In this document: in pieces, positions 19,742-32,341 of the stretch
Position numbering within the stretch: position 1 is the stretch's first letter
Layout of the letters: every line of letters starts with the position of its first letter
The notes under the pieces: model-generated
The model's database searches: none
Told to the model about the DNA's origin: nothing
Seen by the model: the letters and a program-made list of their open reading frames with translations, nothing else
Assembly: GCA_029298735.1 (NCBI GenBank)
Contig: JANSLP010000179.1
Location: 1 to 64,000 of the forward strand
Direction: 5' to 3'
Length of the DNA: 64,000 nt
Origin: Ophiostoma sp. CBS 140.51
Lineage: Eukaryota > Ascomycota > Sordariomycetes > Ophiostomatales > Ophiostomataceae
Program-made: the position numbers and the translations under genes

Positions 19742-22700
19742 GTTTGCTGTGATGTGTGCGTCCTCAAATTGAGGGCGCTAGAAGTTGAAGAGACGCAAAA
19801 ACGCAAATAAAGTGAAAAGAAACGGGCAGGAGGCGAAATTCCCCCCAAAAATGGAAAGACGTCAAGACAAAACAAGACCAGGGGCACTAAAATCGTAAAG
19901 TCCCTGGGAGCTGTCACAACGTCATTCGCGTCGCCCAATTGAAGGGGCACGTCCCGTTTCTGTCTCTTGTTTTTGACAGTGCAATCAGTTCAGACAACAC
20001 AATCGGCGGTTGATGCGCGGCTGGGGGAGGGCGAACTTCGAAACTCGAATCTTGCGTTTGAGGGTGGTCGCGTGCGTTGTGGTCGATGCTGGCGACTCCC
20101 ACTGTTTCTTCGGAGGGAGGGTGGTAGCGGGACCTCGACCCCTGAGCGTGTGCGGTTGTGGAGCTGGGTGTTGTAAATAGCTGTCCGTACGGAATACGGA
20201 ACACAAGGTATCCACACACAACAGATGAAAGGCACCAGGCGATTGGAAATAAGCACTGTAGGCGCCGAAGGAACTTCCTAGCAGGAAAGATATGAGGAAA
20301 ATCGAATAATGAGCGTTGGTGGAGTGAGAGAAGTCGTGAAAACGACGTGGTCGACAGTATTGATAGTGTGACCGCCGTGAAGTCAAAGGATCGAGGGATG
20401 AGCGTGAGAATGAGAAGAGATAGCTGTGCCGTGAATGTAAGCTGCCTGGCGCGGAGAATTATGTGTTCTTCGGCTTGTTCTTCTCTTCCTTATTTTCCCC
20501 TTTTGAGTTTACCGGCGGTTGATGTGCGGCATATTGGGGATATACTCAATAAAGGAGGGATGAAGGAGGGTGAACAATAAAAATAAGAATATGAGAAAGA
20601 ATATTGAGAAACAAGGTTTGGTGTGTAGTTGAGCGTTGAGAAAGCCGTTTTGCCGGGGAAGCGGGTCAAGAGTGAGAGGACTACAGGCTGTGTGTGGTTG
20701 TAGGTAAGGTAGGCGGGAGAGGACGCAGATCAAATTGCTGCAGCCGCAAAGTGTGTCGAAAGAGAGACGTCGTGAGTTTGACGTGAGAACAAGACTGCCG
20801 TCGAATAGAAGAAAAAACAAAAGTAAAGAAACGAAAAGAGGGAAAGACGAAGAGAGAGAGAGAGGTGGTTGGCGATTACTGAAAGACGTAGCTAGTTGTG
20901 GGGGAAGGGGTGCACATCACTGGCCGGTCGAGGCAGGCGGCTGAAGATCGGGGGACGGAAGGAGCGAGTAAGCGCAGCGAGGGAAGGAGGGTGAAGAAAC
21001 CGGCGAGGCGGGCGCGAGAGTTTGCTGTAGAAAAAAGACGCCGGTGAAGGAAAGAGCGATGGCCGTCGTGAGCAAGAATCTGAGAAAGGAAAGAGAAGAA
21101 GAGGAAGGAGAGGCTCAAGATCGAGACAGGACCAGGGGAAAATGCCAAAGAAGAAGGACCAGGCCGGAACTGGTGGCTTGTCTTGGCTTTTAGGGGAAGA
21201 GCGGCAGCAGGTGGCAGCTGCGATCGTTCTTCTTGGTCCTCTTGGTCTCTTTTCTCTTCTCGGGCTGGCTGGCCTGGGCTTGTCTTTGCCAAGACAATAC
21301 TGTTTTAATTCCTGCTCCTCCTTTTTCTCACGAGTGGCTCCTTCTCTTCTACGACCAGTACGAGTACGGGAGCGCGGGGCGTACAGTATTGTGAGTGTGA
21401 GTACGGAGAACGAGGGAAGGGGAAAATGAGAATGAGAGGCGGCGGCGAGGAGACAGAAATGCCAAGACTTTTCGTTTCCTCGTGTTTTCTTCTTTCTGCT
21501 CTTTCCTTTTTTCCCACCGTTCGCGTTGGAGCACACCTCCCCTCTGCAACGTGTGGCGAGCCTGCCCTTTTGCAAAGTACAAGTACCATGCCGATAGGAC
21601 AGAAGAAACAGAAAAATAGTGAAAAAAGGGAAAGAGCGTGTGTGCCTCCAAAAGTCTTGGCATTATCTTACTTTTGGAGCCTTCTGTTCCTGGGCAATAT
21701 ATTTATTCTGGGGCATTTTTGGGGACATTTATTTTGGGGGGAGAACGTGGTGGAAAGGTGGAAACGGCCCAAAGTGGAAATACGATAATAAGACGATTTT
21801 CAATCGATTTCCATCACTTTCAATTTCCATTCTCTCCGAGACCGCGAAGCGACAAGACAACGGCGGATTTGGCCTTCCGAGGTGACAACGAGTACCGAAG
21901 ATCTAATCGACGGAAAAGATACGACTTATTTTACATACCTGCTTGCCACGTCCGGCATCCGGCATTATGTGTGTTCACTGTTGTCCCCCTTTTTGATTTT
22001 AGCATTCCTCAGACCTCAATGTCTCAGTGCTTACTGTTCCCACGGTGCCTGGGTGCGCGCTCGTCTTTCTTTTTTTGCTGCTAGTGCGACGGGAAGGGGA
22101 GGGGAGCAAAAAGAAGGTTATCTTTGTCCTTTGTTATTTTTAGAGGGGAGGACAGGGCAGAAGCAGAAGGATCGAAGTTTGATAGGAAGCGAAAGCCACC
22201 ACAATGGGGAGGCTAGACCAGACCTGGACAGGCCAGCTCAGGGCAGGTCCAGGGCTGTTCAGGGACAGGGCCAACTCTGCCAGGGGAGCACTGTGAATTT
22301 TGGGAAAGCGTGTGCTGTGCCCTGACAAAGAGAGACAAAAGACAAGAGACAAAAGGGGCAGAGAAGGAGAGTCGTGAGGACTGAAGAGAGATCTGTCTCT
22401 CAAAGTCTCGACTGTGAAGACACACGATGCCACCTCTTGGCCTGCGTGGAAACCGGAATTGCGGCATGCAAAACAGAAGGACAGCAGAGTTTAGAAGAAC
22501 AACAGAAAAGAACGGGCCGTTTGGGCCATGCAAGGTCACAAGAAACACCGAGCAAGCGCGTCGAAAGAAACAAAAGTGCCTCACCCCCATCCAGCGGAAC
22601 GTCTGCAGGGGCCTTTTCTTTGCGTCTCTTTTCAATTGTTTCTTTCGTCCCCGTGCTCCGAACCAAAAATCGACAAGAGAGGACAGCCAACCTCGATAGC

Positions 22701-23753
22701 ACTCCTTTTACGCTTTCGGGGGCGGAAACGGCACAGGGGTGTGGGGAAAAGGATGGTGGTCAGTCCCTCGAAAATCCAAAATGCCAAGACAATGTTTATT
22801 CTATTTTGATTAGCCAGCAGTGAGCCAAAGAGGACAGCCAGACGAGGGATGGAGGGCGAGACCGAAGAAAGCTCGACCACGTTTTTGCTCCGAAGAAAAG
22901 CAGCCCAAAAGATGGAGGGACACAGGTACAATCTGGCGGCGAGAGTGTGACAGACACGACAGAAACACTTTGCGGCAGATGGAAGGGGAATTGATTGTGC
23001 ACAAAATATTCGGGTGGTCATGCATCTAGCTATGAACACGAGAATATGGCGGCTTCACAGTGAGCACAGCACAGGTCCAGGCCCATTGCTACCTGAAATA
23101 CGAAGTAAGATGCTGATGAGAACGCTGACGAGAAAGGAATACGATCCTGGTGAGAATAATGCCAATTCCAGTGGACAACAGTGAAGGAAAGGGAAAAGGT
23201 CTGGCCAGAAACAAGCTCGACAAGCCCGCGGAGGATCATCTCCTGTGAGAAAATGGAATGCAGACTATCAAAAATGACCTGCCGGAAAAAGGCAGTGATC
23301 GTCGTTGCAAAATACTTTGTCCTTGGACAAGCTCACCCACCTCACAAGCTCGATTTGCTTGACAAGGGGAAGCACGACCTACGGAGGATTATGAGGCTCG
23401 GTTTTTTGACAGGCTGACAGGGGTATTGTTTGGTGGTCGATTACTTCATAGTTCGTACAGTGTAATTACTTCGTAAGGGGGAATAAAGTGCATACAATGA
23501 ATCTAAGATCCGTGGAGTCACGCTACAGAATCGTCAACAAGTGCAACGACGTATTCCAAAAGAATCCTATTTCAATATCCAAGCGCCACGCTATTCGTCC
23601 CCTCTTTCACGCTCTCATCAATACTATATAAATGAAAAATACATTCAAGAAAATACGTCGCTTGTGTCCTAAACCAAGTGATGGAAAGAAACACAAAAAC
23701 AAAAAAAAAGTCGTAACCAAAAAGTAAATAAAATACACCACCCCTCACCACTA
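19742..23753. other. 4 kb spacer upstream of GH47 and downstream of BCK1
   Basis: No supportable gene on either strand. The interval 20570-21150 and parts of 21300-21430 are strongly purine-rich on the plus strand, so they read as a pyrimidine-rich leader for the minus-strand GH47 gene. A CAGG-dense block lies at 22229-22284. Long minus-strand open frames (20876-21663) are made of such low-complexity sequence. No transposase, reverse transcriptase or terminal repeats were seen. Confidence 0.45.
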
Positions 23754-26700
23754 CTACGTCGTCTTGAAGGTATCCCGAATCTTGGCGTACAGCTCCGTCT
23801 CTGCAAAATCGTAGTCCGGATCTAGGTTGCAGAACGGGTGCTGCGACAGCAGCCGGCTCGCCGTCGGCCGCTCCATGGGGTTCACCGTGAAGCAGTCCAG
23901 CATAAAGGCAAAGGCGTACGGGCTGATTTTTTCGCGCACGTCCTGCGGGATCGGCGGCGTCTCGCCCTGCGCAATCTTGTAGATGGCACCCACCGTTTCC
24001 TCCTGCGACCAGGGGCGGCGGCCGGCAAACATCTCGAGTACCACACAGCCGACGGCCCAGATGTCGACCTTGGCCGAGTAGCCCTCGTCTTGCGGCCGGA
24101 TCACTTCGGGCGCCATCCAAAAGACACTGCCCTGCATCGAGTTGGTGCGGTCGTTGCCGTAGATGTTGTCCGTCTTCTTGCTGATGCCAAAATCGCTAAT
24201 CTTGGCCGTGCCGTCGACGTCCAGCAGAATGTTGTCGGCCTTGAGATCGCGATGCAAAATACCCTCGCGGTGCAGGTACGCCAGACCCGACAGCGTCTGC
24301 CGTGTCAAGCTCGCCACTACAGGCTCTTCAAACTTGCCGTGCCGCCGCAAGCACGAACCGATACTGCCACCGGAGATGTACTCGAGGAAGATGCTGATGC
24401 TCGTTTCTTTGCGTTCGCAGCCCAGGTACTGCACAATGTTGACGTGGTCCAAGTGCTGCATGGTCTCGATTTCCTGGTTGAGCGACGCCACCAGCTCGCG
24501 CACCCGGTTCTTGTCATTTTGCGCCACCAGCTTCGGCGGCACCTCCACCTCCTTGACGGCCAAGAATTCACCTGTCGTGGCGTTCATGCCCAGGTACACC
24601 CGGCCGAACGTGCCCTTGCCAATCAGCTGACCCTTGAACCAGCGGAACGTCGTCTGCCGCTTGGGAATGCCGTTGTTGTCCGTGTTTCCGCCGCTTCCAC
24701 TGCCGCTAGCGTCACCAAGGCCGTGCAGAGGAGGCAGTTGCGGCACCACGATCGATCCCTGCTCGCGGTCGGGCCGCACTTGCACGATGCTGGCACCAAA
24801 CATCTTTGTTGACTTGCGCCGCACAAGGGCAGCTTGGCTGACAGGCACACGCCGGGGAATACCGGGTGTAGGGGCTGGCTGCTGAGGAGCCTGTTGCTGC
24901 TGATGCTGTGCCAGTTGTGTCTGCGTGAACCGCTTGTTCGCCTCATGAGCGCCACGCGCGACTTCACGAATGGACTTCATACGGCCCAAACCGCCAGACC
25001 GCCGCAAACTACGTTGGGCCACGGAAGAAATGGACGACGGCCGGTCTAAAGCCTTGAGCGTTGACTCGTCGGATCCGAGTGTGTCGTTTTCGTTGTACAT
25101 GGACGACGACGTGCCCGTTCCGCTTGCAGAGGCCTTGGCTGCCTTGGCAGCAGCCACAGCGGCGACTGCAGCTTCCGCAGGAGACCGGGAGTCGGAACCG
25201 GGGCTGCGTCCAGTGCTGAAAGCAGAGCTGGGACCAGCACCCGCACTCATGCTACCGCCCAGACCATTGTTCATGCTGGCGGCCAGGCCCGAGCTACCGG
25301 CACGGCCACGTCCACCGGCAGACAAGGATTCGTCCGTCTCAGGCACCTCGGCAATTGGAGAGGTCGAGAACTCTGGCTCTGGTCCCTCTTCGAGAATTTG
25401 CTGATCTACATCGAGGTTGGGGAAAAAGTCCTCGAGGTTGTTGATCAGCGCGTCGGTCGGAGGACGGTTGGCCCATACGTCGCGTTCCACGAAGGACTTG
25501 CGCCGGCTCAACTTGCCGTCGTCGGTCGCCGATGAGGTAGACTTCCAATCGTTGCTAGAATCGGGTGTGCCTGGCGTCCGTCTGCTAGAACTGCCGTCAT
25601 CGCTGGTGTGGTCGGACATGCGTGAACTGCTACCGGCACTACGGCTGATCATGTTGCCGCTGTTGTCGCCACCTCCCGGATTACCACCGTTCGATGCAGA
25701 AACAGGAGACGTGAAGGCAACGGACAGTGTCTTACGCGGCCTCTTAGTCTCCACAGTAAGATTCGGTCGTCTGCCGTTACCGCTATCCGAGCCCATGTCA
25801 CTGTTGTTTGCCGCGGCAGCAGCGGCAGCAGCAGCCTTTGACGACGTTGTCGCTGCGGCTGCGGCTACAGCCGCCTCGACATCGCTCTTGGTCATGTTGG
25901 TGCTGTTGCTGTTGCTGTTGGTGCTGCTATTAGCGGCAGGGGTGCGGGAAGCAAGGGGCACGGCAAAGAGGCCGTCGTCAGAATCGTCATCGGAGTCGTC
26001 GTTGTTGGACACCGATAATCGAGTCGGATTTGCCAGGGCTGCAGGCATGCCAATACGGGGAGGGCCACCTCCACGAGCAAAACTGCCATCATTGCTACTA
26101 TCGCGGAAGTCCAGATCGGGGCCCTGCTTTTGCTGGAACTGTGAGGAGCCAGATGGTAGACGGGCAAAGTTGGCACTGGGCCGCGAGCTCGGGCTCATGC
26201 CACCTGGAGACGGCGCGCGAGCTGGCATTCTGAATCCTAGGAGGGAGTTAGAACTGTTGGATTCTTTTACTCTTTCTCTACGGGATGGGGTTTGAGAGGG
26301 CATACCTCGAAGTGGCTCCGTGTGAGTGTAGTTGGGATTCATGGGCGTGTTGAGCGGTGCAGACGCTACACGGTTAGGTGAAACACCACGAGACGGATGA
26401 CCAAAGCCGCCGAGACCTCTGCCCATGCCAATAATGGCATTTGCAACGGAACCCATTGACTGTAGACCACCATTACCCGACTCGTTGCTGCCGTTATTGC
26501 CAGAACCATTACCGCCACTGCCGCCAACATTGTTGGGCGAGGTCCGAGTTCGGCCGCCTTTGTCGGCCAATTCTTGGGGTGACTCGTTTGTAGTCGGCAG
26601 GGCAGGGCGCTTGTTACTCGGGTAGCCATCGATGCTGCCTTGTGACAAACGCATACGGTCGCCAGAGCGTTTGCTGAGCGAGTTCGCCTTAATAAGTGTC

Positions 26701-29495
26701 GCTGATGGGTCGCCTGGTGGTGCCGGTGCGCGGCGCTGAGGCAGGAGCTTGTCGGGGTTCTTATCCTCGAACGGCGAGACGCGTGGCTGGTCAAAGTCAA
26801 CGTTTCTACCGACAATGCCATTGTAAGGTGTGTTTTCCTGGATCGGGGTGGCAGAGGTGTTGCCGTTTGCCTGCCGGCGTTTGGCAAGGTATGCCTGGCC
26901 CTTGCGCTCAATCTCCGCACGGTATTGGTTTGCAGCAGCATCGGCGCTTCCTTGCGCCTTTGTTGGGTCACCACCGGAACCGCCATTGTCGCGCAGCGCA
27001 TGGTCGATCGACACGGACGTGCTGTTCTGTCTCGACGTCGGCGGAGACGAGCTAGATCTCGGCCGAGAAACGCCGTTCAGAGCATCGTATGCGTCCTTGT
27101 CGATGGAGGCACCGTGGGGAGCATAAGCTGGCGACAGTTGAGGTTGTGATAGTGCAATATTCCGTGGGCGGACAAAGATCTTTGGTGCGCCTGCGCCTTC
27201 ACTCCTGAACTTCTTGATTGATGCCAGCTTTGCGTCGTCGAGTGGCGCATCGTGGTTGAACTGGCCTAGATCGGTCAAGAAGAGGGTGGCGCCGTCGCCT
27301 TCTGGCAGACCCAGGTTCGTGCAAATCAACTGCCGCAGCTCGGTTGGGTTGGCGACATCCGTCACATCCACCATACGGTAGTTCCAGTAATCGGCCGTGG
27401 CGAGAATGTACACACGAGCTAATGCGGCAGATGAGAAGGAGGACGAGGGCTTGCTGTACTGGGATGAAGAGCCGGTGTTGGAGCCGGTGCCAAAGTCATG
27501 GCTGGTCGCAAAGCTCGAGCTGGGCCGGTCGAGCGACAAGTCACTAGCATTGCCGGCACGGCTACCCAGGGTTGACGAGGACTTGTTTGTAACAACAGGG
27601 CTTGTTGGTGACTCGAGACCATCAGGGGAGGGGTTGTCGTCCTTGTGCTTCTTCTTCCGGTTCCAGAATGACCGCAGTGACTTGGCGTCCTTGGCACTGT
27701 TCGGTGGGTCAGTGCCGGCCGACCGGTCACCAGAGTCGTGTGAAGATGGGCGCGCACCAGCCACCGAGTTGTTGTGATTGCTCGCTCCAATCATCTCGCC
27801 AATGTTCATGCCCTGCCGCAGCATCTGGTTCGCCTCAACAGGCAAGCCAGACCCGTAGATGGCTGCATTAGACGACATGGAGTCGGTGCTGTTTCGTGAG
27901 CGGTGGCCAAAGCGGGACTGGTGTGGCGAGGCAGAGAGGCTGGGAGTATTGGCGGCATAAAGGTTGCCGGAGGTCGGGATAGGGCTGCCAGCGGGACTGT
28001 CCCGGCCGAGACCGACGTCACTCGTATTGGGACTGTGGCGGCGGCTGTTGTCGACATCGAGGTTCTTGAACACGGCACGGTGGTTGCCGTCCGCAGAGTT
28101 ACCTCCTGCATTGCTTCCTGCACCAGGGGACACCCCACTGCTGGCGCTGTTTAGCAACGGCGGCAGGTTTTGGGCGCCGCGCAGGTTTTGGGAGGATATG
28201 CGCCGAGATGAGAATCCAGGGCCAGGCGTCTTGATAGGAGTCTGTGAGATCATTAGTTAGTATACATTGGGTTTGCTCCATATGGCTCGGTAGACCGTTC
28301 TACTCACATTTGGAGAATCGCTGGACTCGGCACCCGCGCTTGGCAGGTTGTGGTTGATGTTCGTCGGATTGGACTCTTTGCGGGCGTGTGTTGGGAACTT
28401 GGAGTTGTCGGTTGGGCGGCCGCTGACGATGCTCCGAATGAGGTGGCGCATACGACGGCCCTCTTCACGGTCCTTGGAGGGGTCCCATTTGTCGCCAGGC
28501 ATGCCTGTTCGCTCGATCCACAGTTGCTTGAGGGTCGGGTACACCTGCTGGTGCATCAAGCTAAAGTTGCCGCGGCCGCCATGGGCACTGCCCAGCTCGA
28601 GAAACGGCGTGCCGCTGAGCTCCAGGTTCTTGAAGGCCTCCTGCCAGTCCTTGGGGAACTGGTGGGATTGCAGCCATGATAGAACGCGCTCCAATGGCCA
28701 CTGTGCTGCCATCTCTGGCGGTACACCGCGGGAGCTTGATGCGTTGCTGGTCACAGACACACCTTGGTTGTTCGCACCGAAGCCAGGATTGAGGCGGTTT
28801 GGATGCTCGTCCATAGGGGTGCCTGCCTGGCTTCCTCCTGGCATATTGGGGTTAGCTGCGCCGTTGTTGTTGTTGCCACCATTCTTGTTCATATAGTTGT
28901 TGTTGTTCGGGTCGGTTCCTGGGAAGCCGCCTGTCTGGTTCCATTGTATGAATGGCGCATTTGCCGAATATGGTGTCATGCTATCTGGGACCCCTCCGAA
29001 GCCGGGGATACCCACGCCTTCACCGTATGTATCGATGCCGGGAATGTATGTCGCAGACATTTGCTCGTTTTGTGGGGGTGGTGGCGGGAGTGTAACGGTT
29101 TGTCCTGGCGCAGCGCCGACGGCGGCATGCATCTTCGGGTTGTAGGCCTGGTGCTGCTGGTTCGCGGCGGCATTCGGGTTGACCCCGGGTACCAGAGGTG
29201 GTGGTGGAGGAGGGAAGTTGCCGCGCGCATCGTACACGCGGTTGCCCCACGTTCCGTGCCATGGCGCTTGCTGACCGAGAGCGCTGGCCGGCGGAGGGCC
29301 AGACGGTGGCGGTGGTAGGTTGTTGGGGTTGAGGACGCCACCGGGCGTGCTGGGATATCGCAACGGAGGAGGAGGCGGAGGAGGAAGACCTCCCATGCCG
29401 TTGCCGAGCTGGACCATCGGGGGTGACATGGGCGGCGGTGGTGGCGGCACCTGGTAGGGCCGCGAAGGGTCCCGCTGACCGCCTTGTTGATACAT
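23754..29495 (-). CDS. BCK1: MAP kinase kinase kinase of the cell-wall-integrity pathway (Bck1/Mck1)
   Basis: Bck1 relays signals from protein kinase C to Mkk1/2 and Slt2/Mps1. Exon 28308-29495 joins 23754-28241 across a 66-base intron (GTGAGT...CAG), about 1891 residues if nothing else is removed. A second intron at 26237-26305 is probable (GTATGC, CTAAC, CTAG) but is in phase and stop-free; splicing it gives 1868. In order: a Pro-rich N-terminus; a SAM-like domain (about 255-350, WPLERVLSWLQSHQF...FLELGSAHGGRGNF); a Ras-association-like region (LARVYILATADYWNYRMVDV); a long Ser/Asn-rich disordered region; and a C-terminal kinase domain (about 1590-1870). The kinase shows GKGTFGRVYLG, the Lys of AVKEVEV, HRDLKADN, DFG and APEV. 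SAM plus RA-like plus C-terminal kinase separates it from Ssk2; the HGGRGNF block favours Bck1 over Ste11. Confidence 0.92.
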
Positions 29496-32341
29496 GGCGG
29501 ACAGAGAGAAGTCTTCACGATGGATAGATACGATGAAGGAGGAGGATGGAGGTCGAGAGCGAGAGACGGGGCGCTGGCAAGCTTCGAGGCGAAGCAGCGG
29601 GCCGCTCGCGAGATATGGGCGTTGTTGCGGTCAAAATGCTGTCGTCGATATCGCTGCTTCACGTGTGTAATATGGTAACTCGTCACAGGGGTAAAGGATC
29701 GATCCTATCGTTGAAAAGGTGGCAGATGTCGTGTGTGGCGACAAGATAGGTCGAGCTTGCGCGAGGTGGAGGAGGTTTAGTTTTGGTTTAGATTGTCGTC
29801 GGGAGATAGAAAGAGGCTTGGCAAAGTTTAAGGTCGAAAGTCGAATATCGAAAGTTGTGTGGGCGTATAGAATGTCGCCTTTGGCTTATTCGCCTTTTCC
29901 CTCTTCGCCGTTTCGTGGGTCGTCTTTTTGCTGAAAGGAGAAAACAAAGAAAAATGAGAATCGCAGCAAATCGCAAAAGGCGCACGTTTCAAAACACACG
30001 GCAGTCCGTGGAGCACCTGTTCCCCGTAGTAGTGCGACGGCGCACACTGGATCACGAGGGGATCAGCGGACGGGTTGCATGGTATTGGGGGTTGGGGGAC
30101 CAGGGGGAAGGGCGGAAATGCTGATAGCTGAGAGGTGTTGACAAAGCGAGGGTTGACAAAAGAGAGGGTTGCGGTTGTTTTGAGATCAAAAGGAGGGTTG
30201 AGAGGTCAAAAGGCAAGAAAGAATCGATGAAGGATCGATTTGGCGAGCAACCCAAATGGCGGCTAGGTTGAGAAGGAACGAACAGAAACAACGCAACAGA
30301 GCAACACAACAAAAAGAGGAAGGCGGAGAGGGAGTCGAGGGAGTGAGAGCGAAAGTATGGAAACGGGAAGCGACAAAGGAAGAAAGGACCTGAGGGCCTG
30401 GCTCGCCTGGGCTTCCACACGGGAAGCGAGGTAGTTGCGTAGGGTACGCTTGTGAAGAAAGTGAAGAAAGAGTGATGGGGCCCAAGGTCCCACAGCTGCA
30501 AGACGCACGACCAGGAAAGGCGAAACAAGAAAAACAACAGGGGTCGTGGAGGAGGGCGGGCGACAAGTCTGAAGGTGGAGTCGAGGAAGGAGCGGCTGGC
30601 GAGCGAACGGTGGCTGCCGGTGGTTGGAGTGGGGTTTTTAGGGCGTGTGGAGGCGCCAATTGGACCGTTGTGTGCGGTTGTGGCCTGGCCAGGGCGCCCT
30701 GGTCACGCCCTACAACGTGCGCTATTTCTCCGTTGTGCAGGCGGCAGACAGGTCCCCTGTGCCCTGGATATAAGATACGTTTCTCTTGACCTGGGAAAGA
30801 GCGGTCGAACAACACAAAAAACAACGGCAGCGACGACTGGCAATGTGGTGAGACAGCTGGTAAGAGCACCTAGAGCGAACCCTAGCTCTTAAAGAGGGAG
30901 CCAAAAGTAGAAGGAGCGATGCCATCCGCAACAGAGCCAATCAGCTGTGGAAAGAGCACTTTTCTACTTGTCTTACACGCAGAACAACATGTCGACCAGC
31001 ATGGTGCACAGAACCTGAGAGCACACACATATCAGCACGGAGTACGGAGTACGGAGTCAGCTACATCGGCCTTGTTGGACAGCCCCCACGGAGGAAGACA
31101 AGCAATGTCGGCTGGAGAATCAGCCCAGCGTACGAAAGGGAGACATGATGTGCAACGGTCAATTTTTGGTTAGCATTTGGCATGGGATGACTTTAGGAAG
31201 GTGCGACTTGGACGGGTCGCCTTTTTTCGGTATCACAGACATGGATGCGCCTTCCCAGTGCAGAACGACTACTTTCCGCTGTATTCTCTTGGTAGGTTCG
31301 AGGGTCTGTACGAATACAGAAGGAGTGCCTTGCGCAAGACGAAAATGCGTGCGCATTTCTCAAGGCTTCAATTGAAAGCACACAAAAAGCAGGACGGCTC
31401 CTCATCTGCAGTGCTGCGTTGGCTGCGTTAGCGTCCTGCAGGCCGTGACAGGAATCACGACCAAAATGGTGCCTTTTTGTGCTTGAAGACGCTGTCGAGC
31501 CAAGGCAGCCCACCCACTGCGAGCCTGTTCTGGCAAGTTCTGCAATGTGACTGGTCGACGAAGCGCCCGGCAAAAGAAAGAAGGGAAGAAGAGTAAAGAA
31601 GAGCGTAATCGAAGAGAGGCGAGAAAGAGGACACAGTGAGGGGTGAGAGACGGATGACTGACCAGGAAATCAAAGCAATATACGGCGGACAAGTGAACAA
31701 GTGCTGAGCGCAGGGAGGAAAGGTGGAGAGAGTTGTCGTAAGAGGGAGAATTGACGGGATGTTTGGACGCCGGGAGGATATTAACGATTGAAGATAGTGT
31801 CCCGATATTACGAGGCAACCATAGCTGTGCACGGTCTTGGTACGAGAAAGTACACGAAAATAAAGTAAACTTGCCGCGTGCTGAGAGCTGTTGGCGGCAG
31901 TCCAAGGGGCAAAAGGGCAAAAAAGGGAGCACAGAGGGGCTGTTGGCAGACGTTGGCCAACGTCTTTTTCGCTTGCGTAGGACAAATACAGAAAGCGGGA
32001 GAGTCCAGGAACGCCGTTGTTGGTTCGGTTCGTCTGTTGGTTGGACGGAGATCGAACTTGTTCGTCCCGTGTTCGAGTGTAAATGTTGTGCACAGAAAAC
32101 GAATGTTGTAATGCAGATATGTAGGTCATATTGAGAAGACGACTAGGCGCCGTGAAGCCTATCCAAAACGTGTAATGAAAAGAGTAGAAAGCAAGAAGGA
32201 AGCAAAACGTATACATATCCATTACTCCAAAATAGGTTCTCGACCTTGAGTCAAGTATGCAAAATGCCAAACACGCTGATAAAAAACAAGGATAGAAACA
32301 AGAGAAAACAGGCAGGACAACAACAGACACTTGACCACGCC
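29496..32341. other. 2.8 kb spacer upstream of BCK1
   Basis: No supportable gene. Roughly 30100-30600 is purine-rich on the plus strand, consistent with a long pyrimidine-rich BCK1 leader. GGATATAAG near 30763 resembles a TATA element. A triple 7-base repeat lies at 31037-31057. Minus-strand open frames (30186-30869 and 31455-32372) have no recognisable domain. Confidence 0.45.
31037..31057 (+). repeat. Three perfect ACGGAGT units
   Basis: ACGGAGT is repeated three times head to tail in non-coding DNA. The related word TACGGAGTA or its complement also occurs near 41221, 53440 and 53620. Confidence 0.9.

Noticed and set aside
20876..21663. Overlapping minus-strand frames of 95-227 codons
   Set aside because: Built from the purine/pyrimidine tract; Ser/Pro/Arg low complexity, no domain, no splice-supported extension.
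30186..30869. 227-codon minus-strand frame upstream of BCK1
   Set aside because: Same low-complexity origin within the BCK1 leader; no recognisable protein family.
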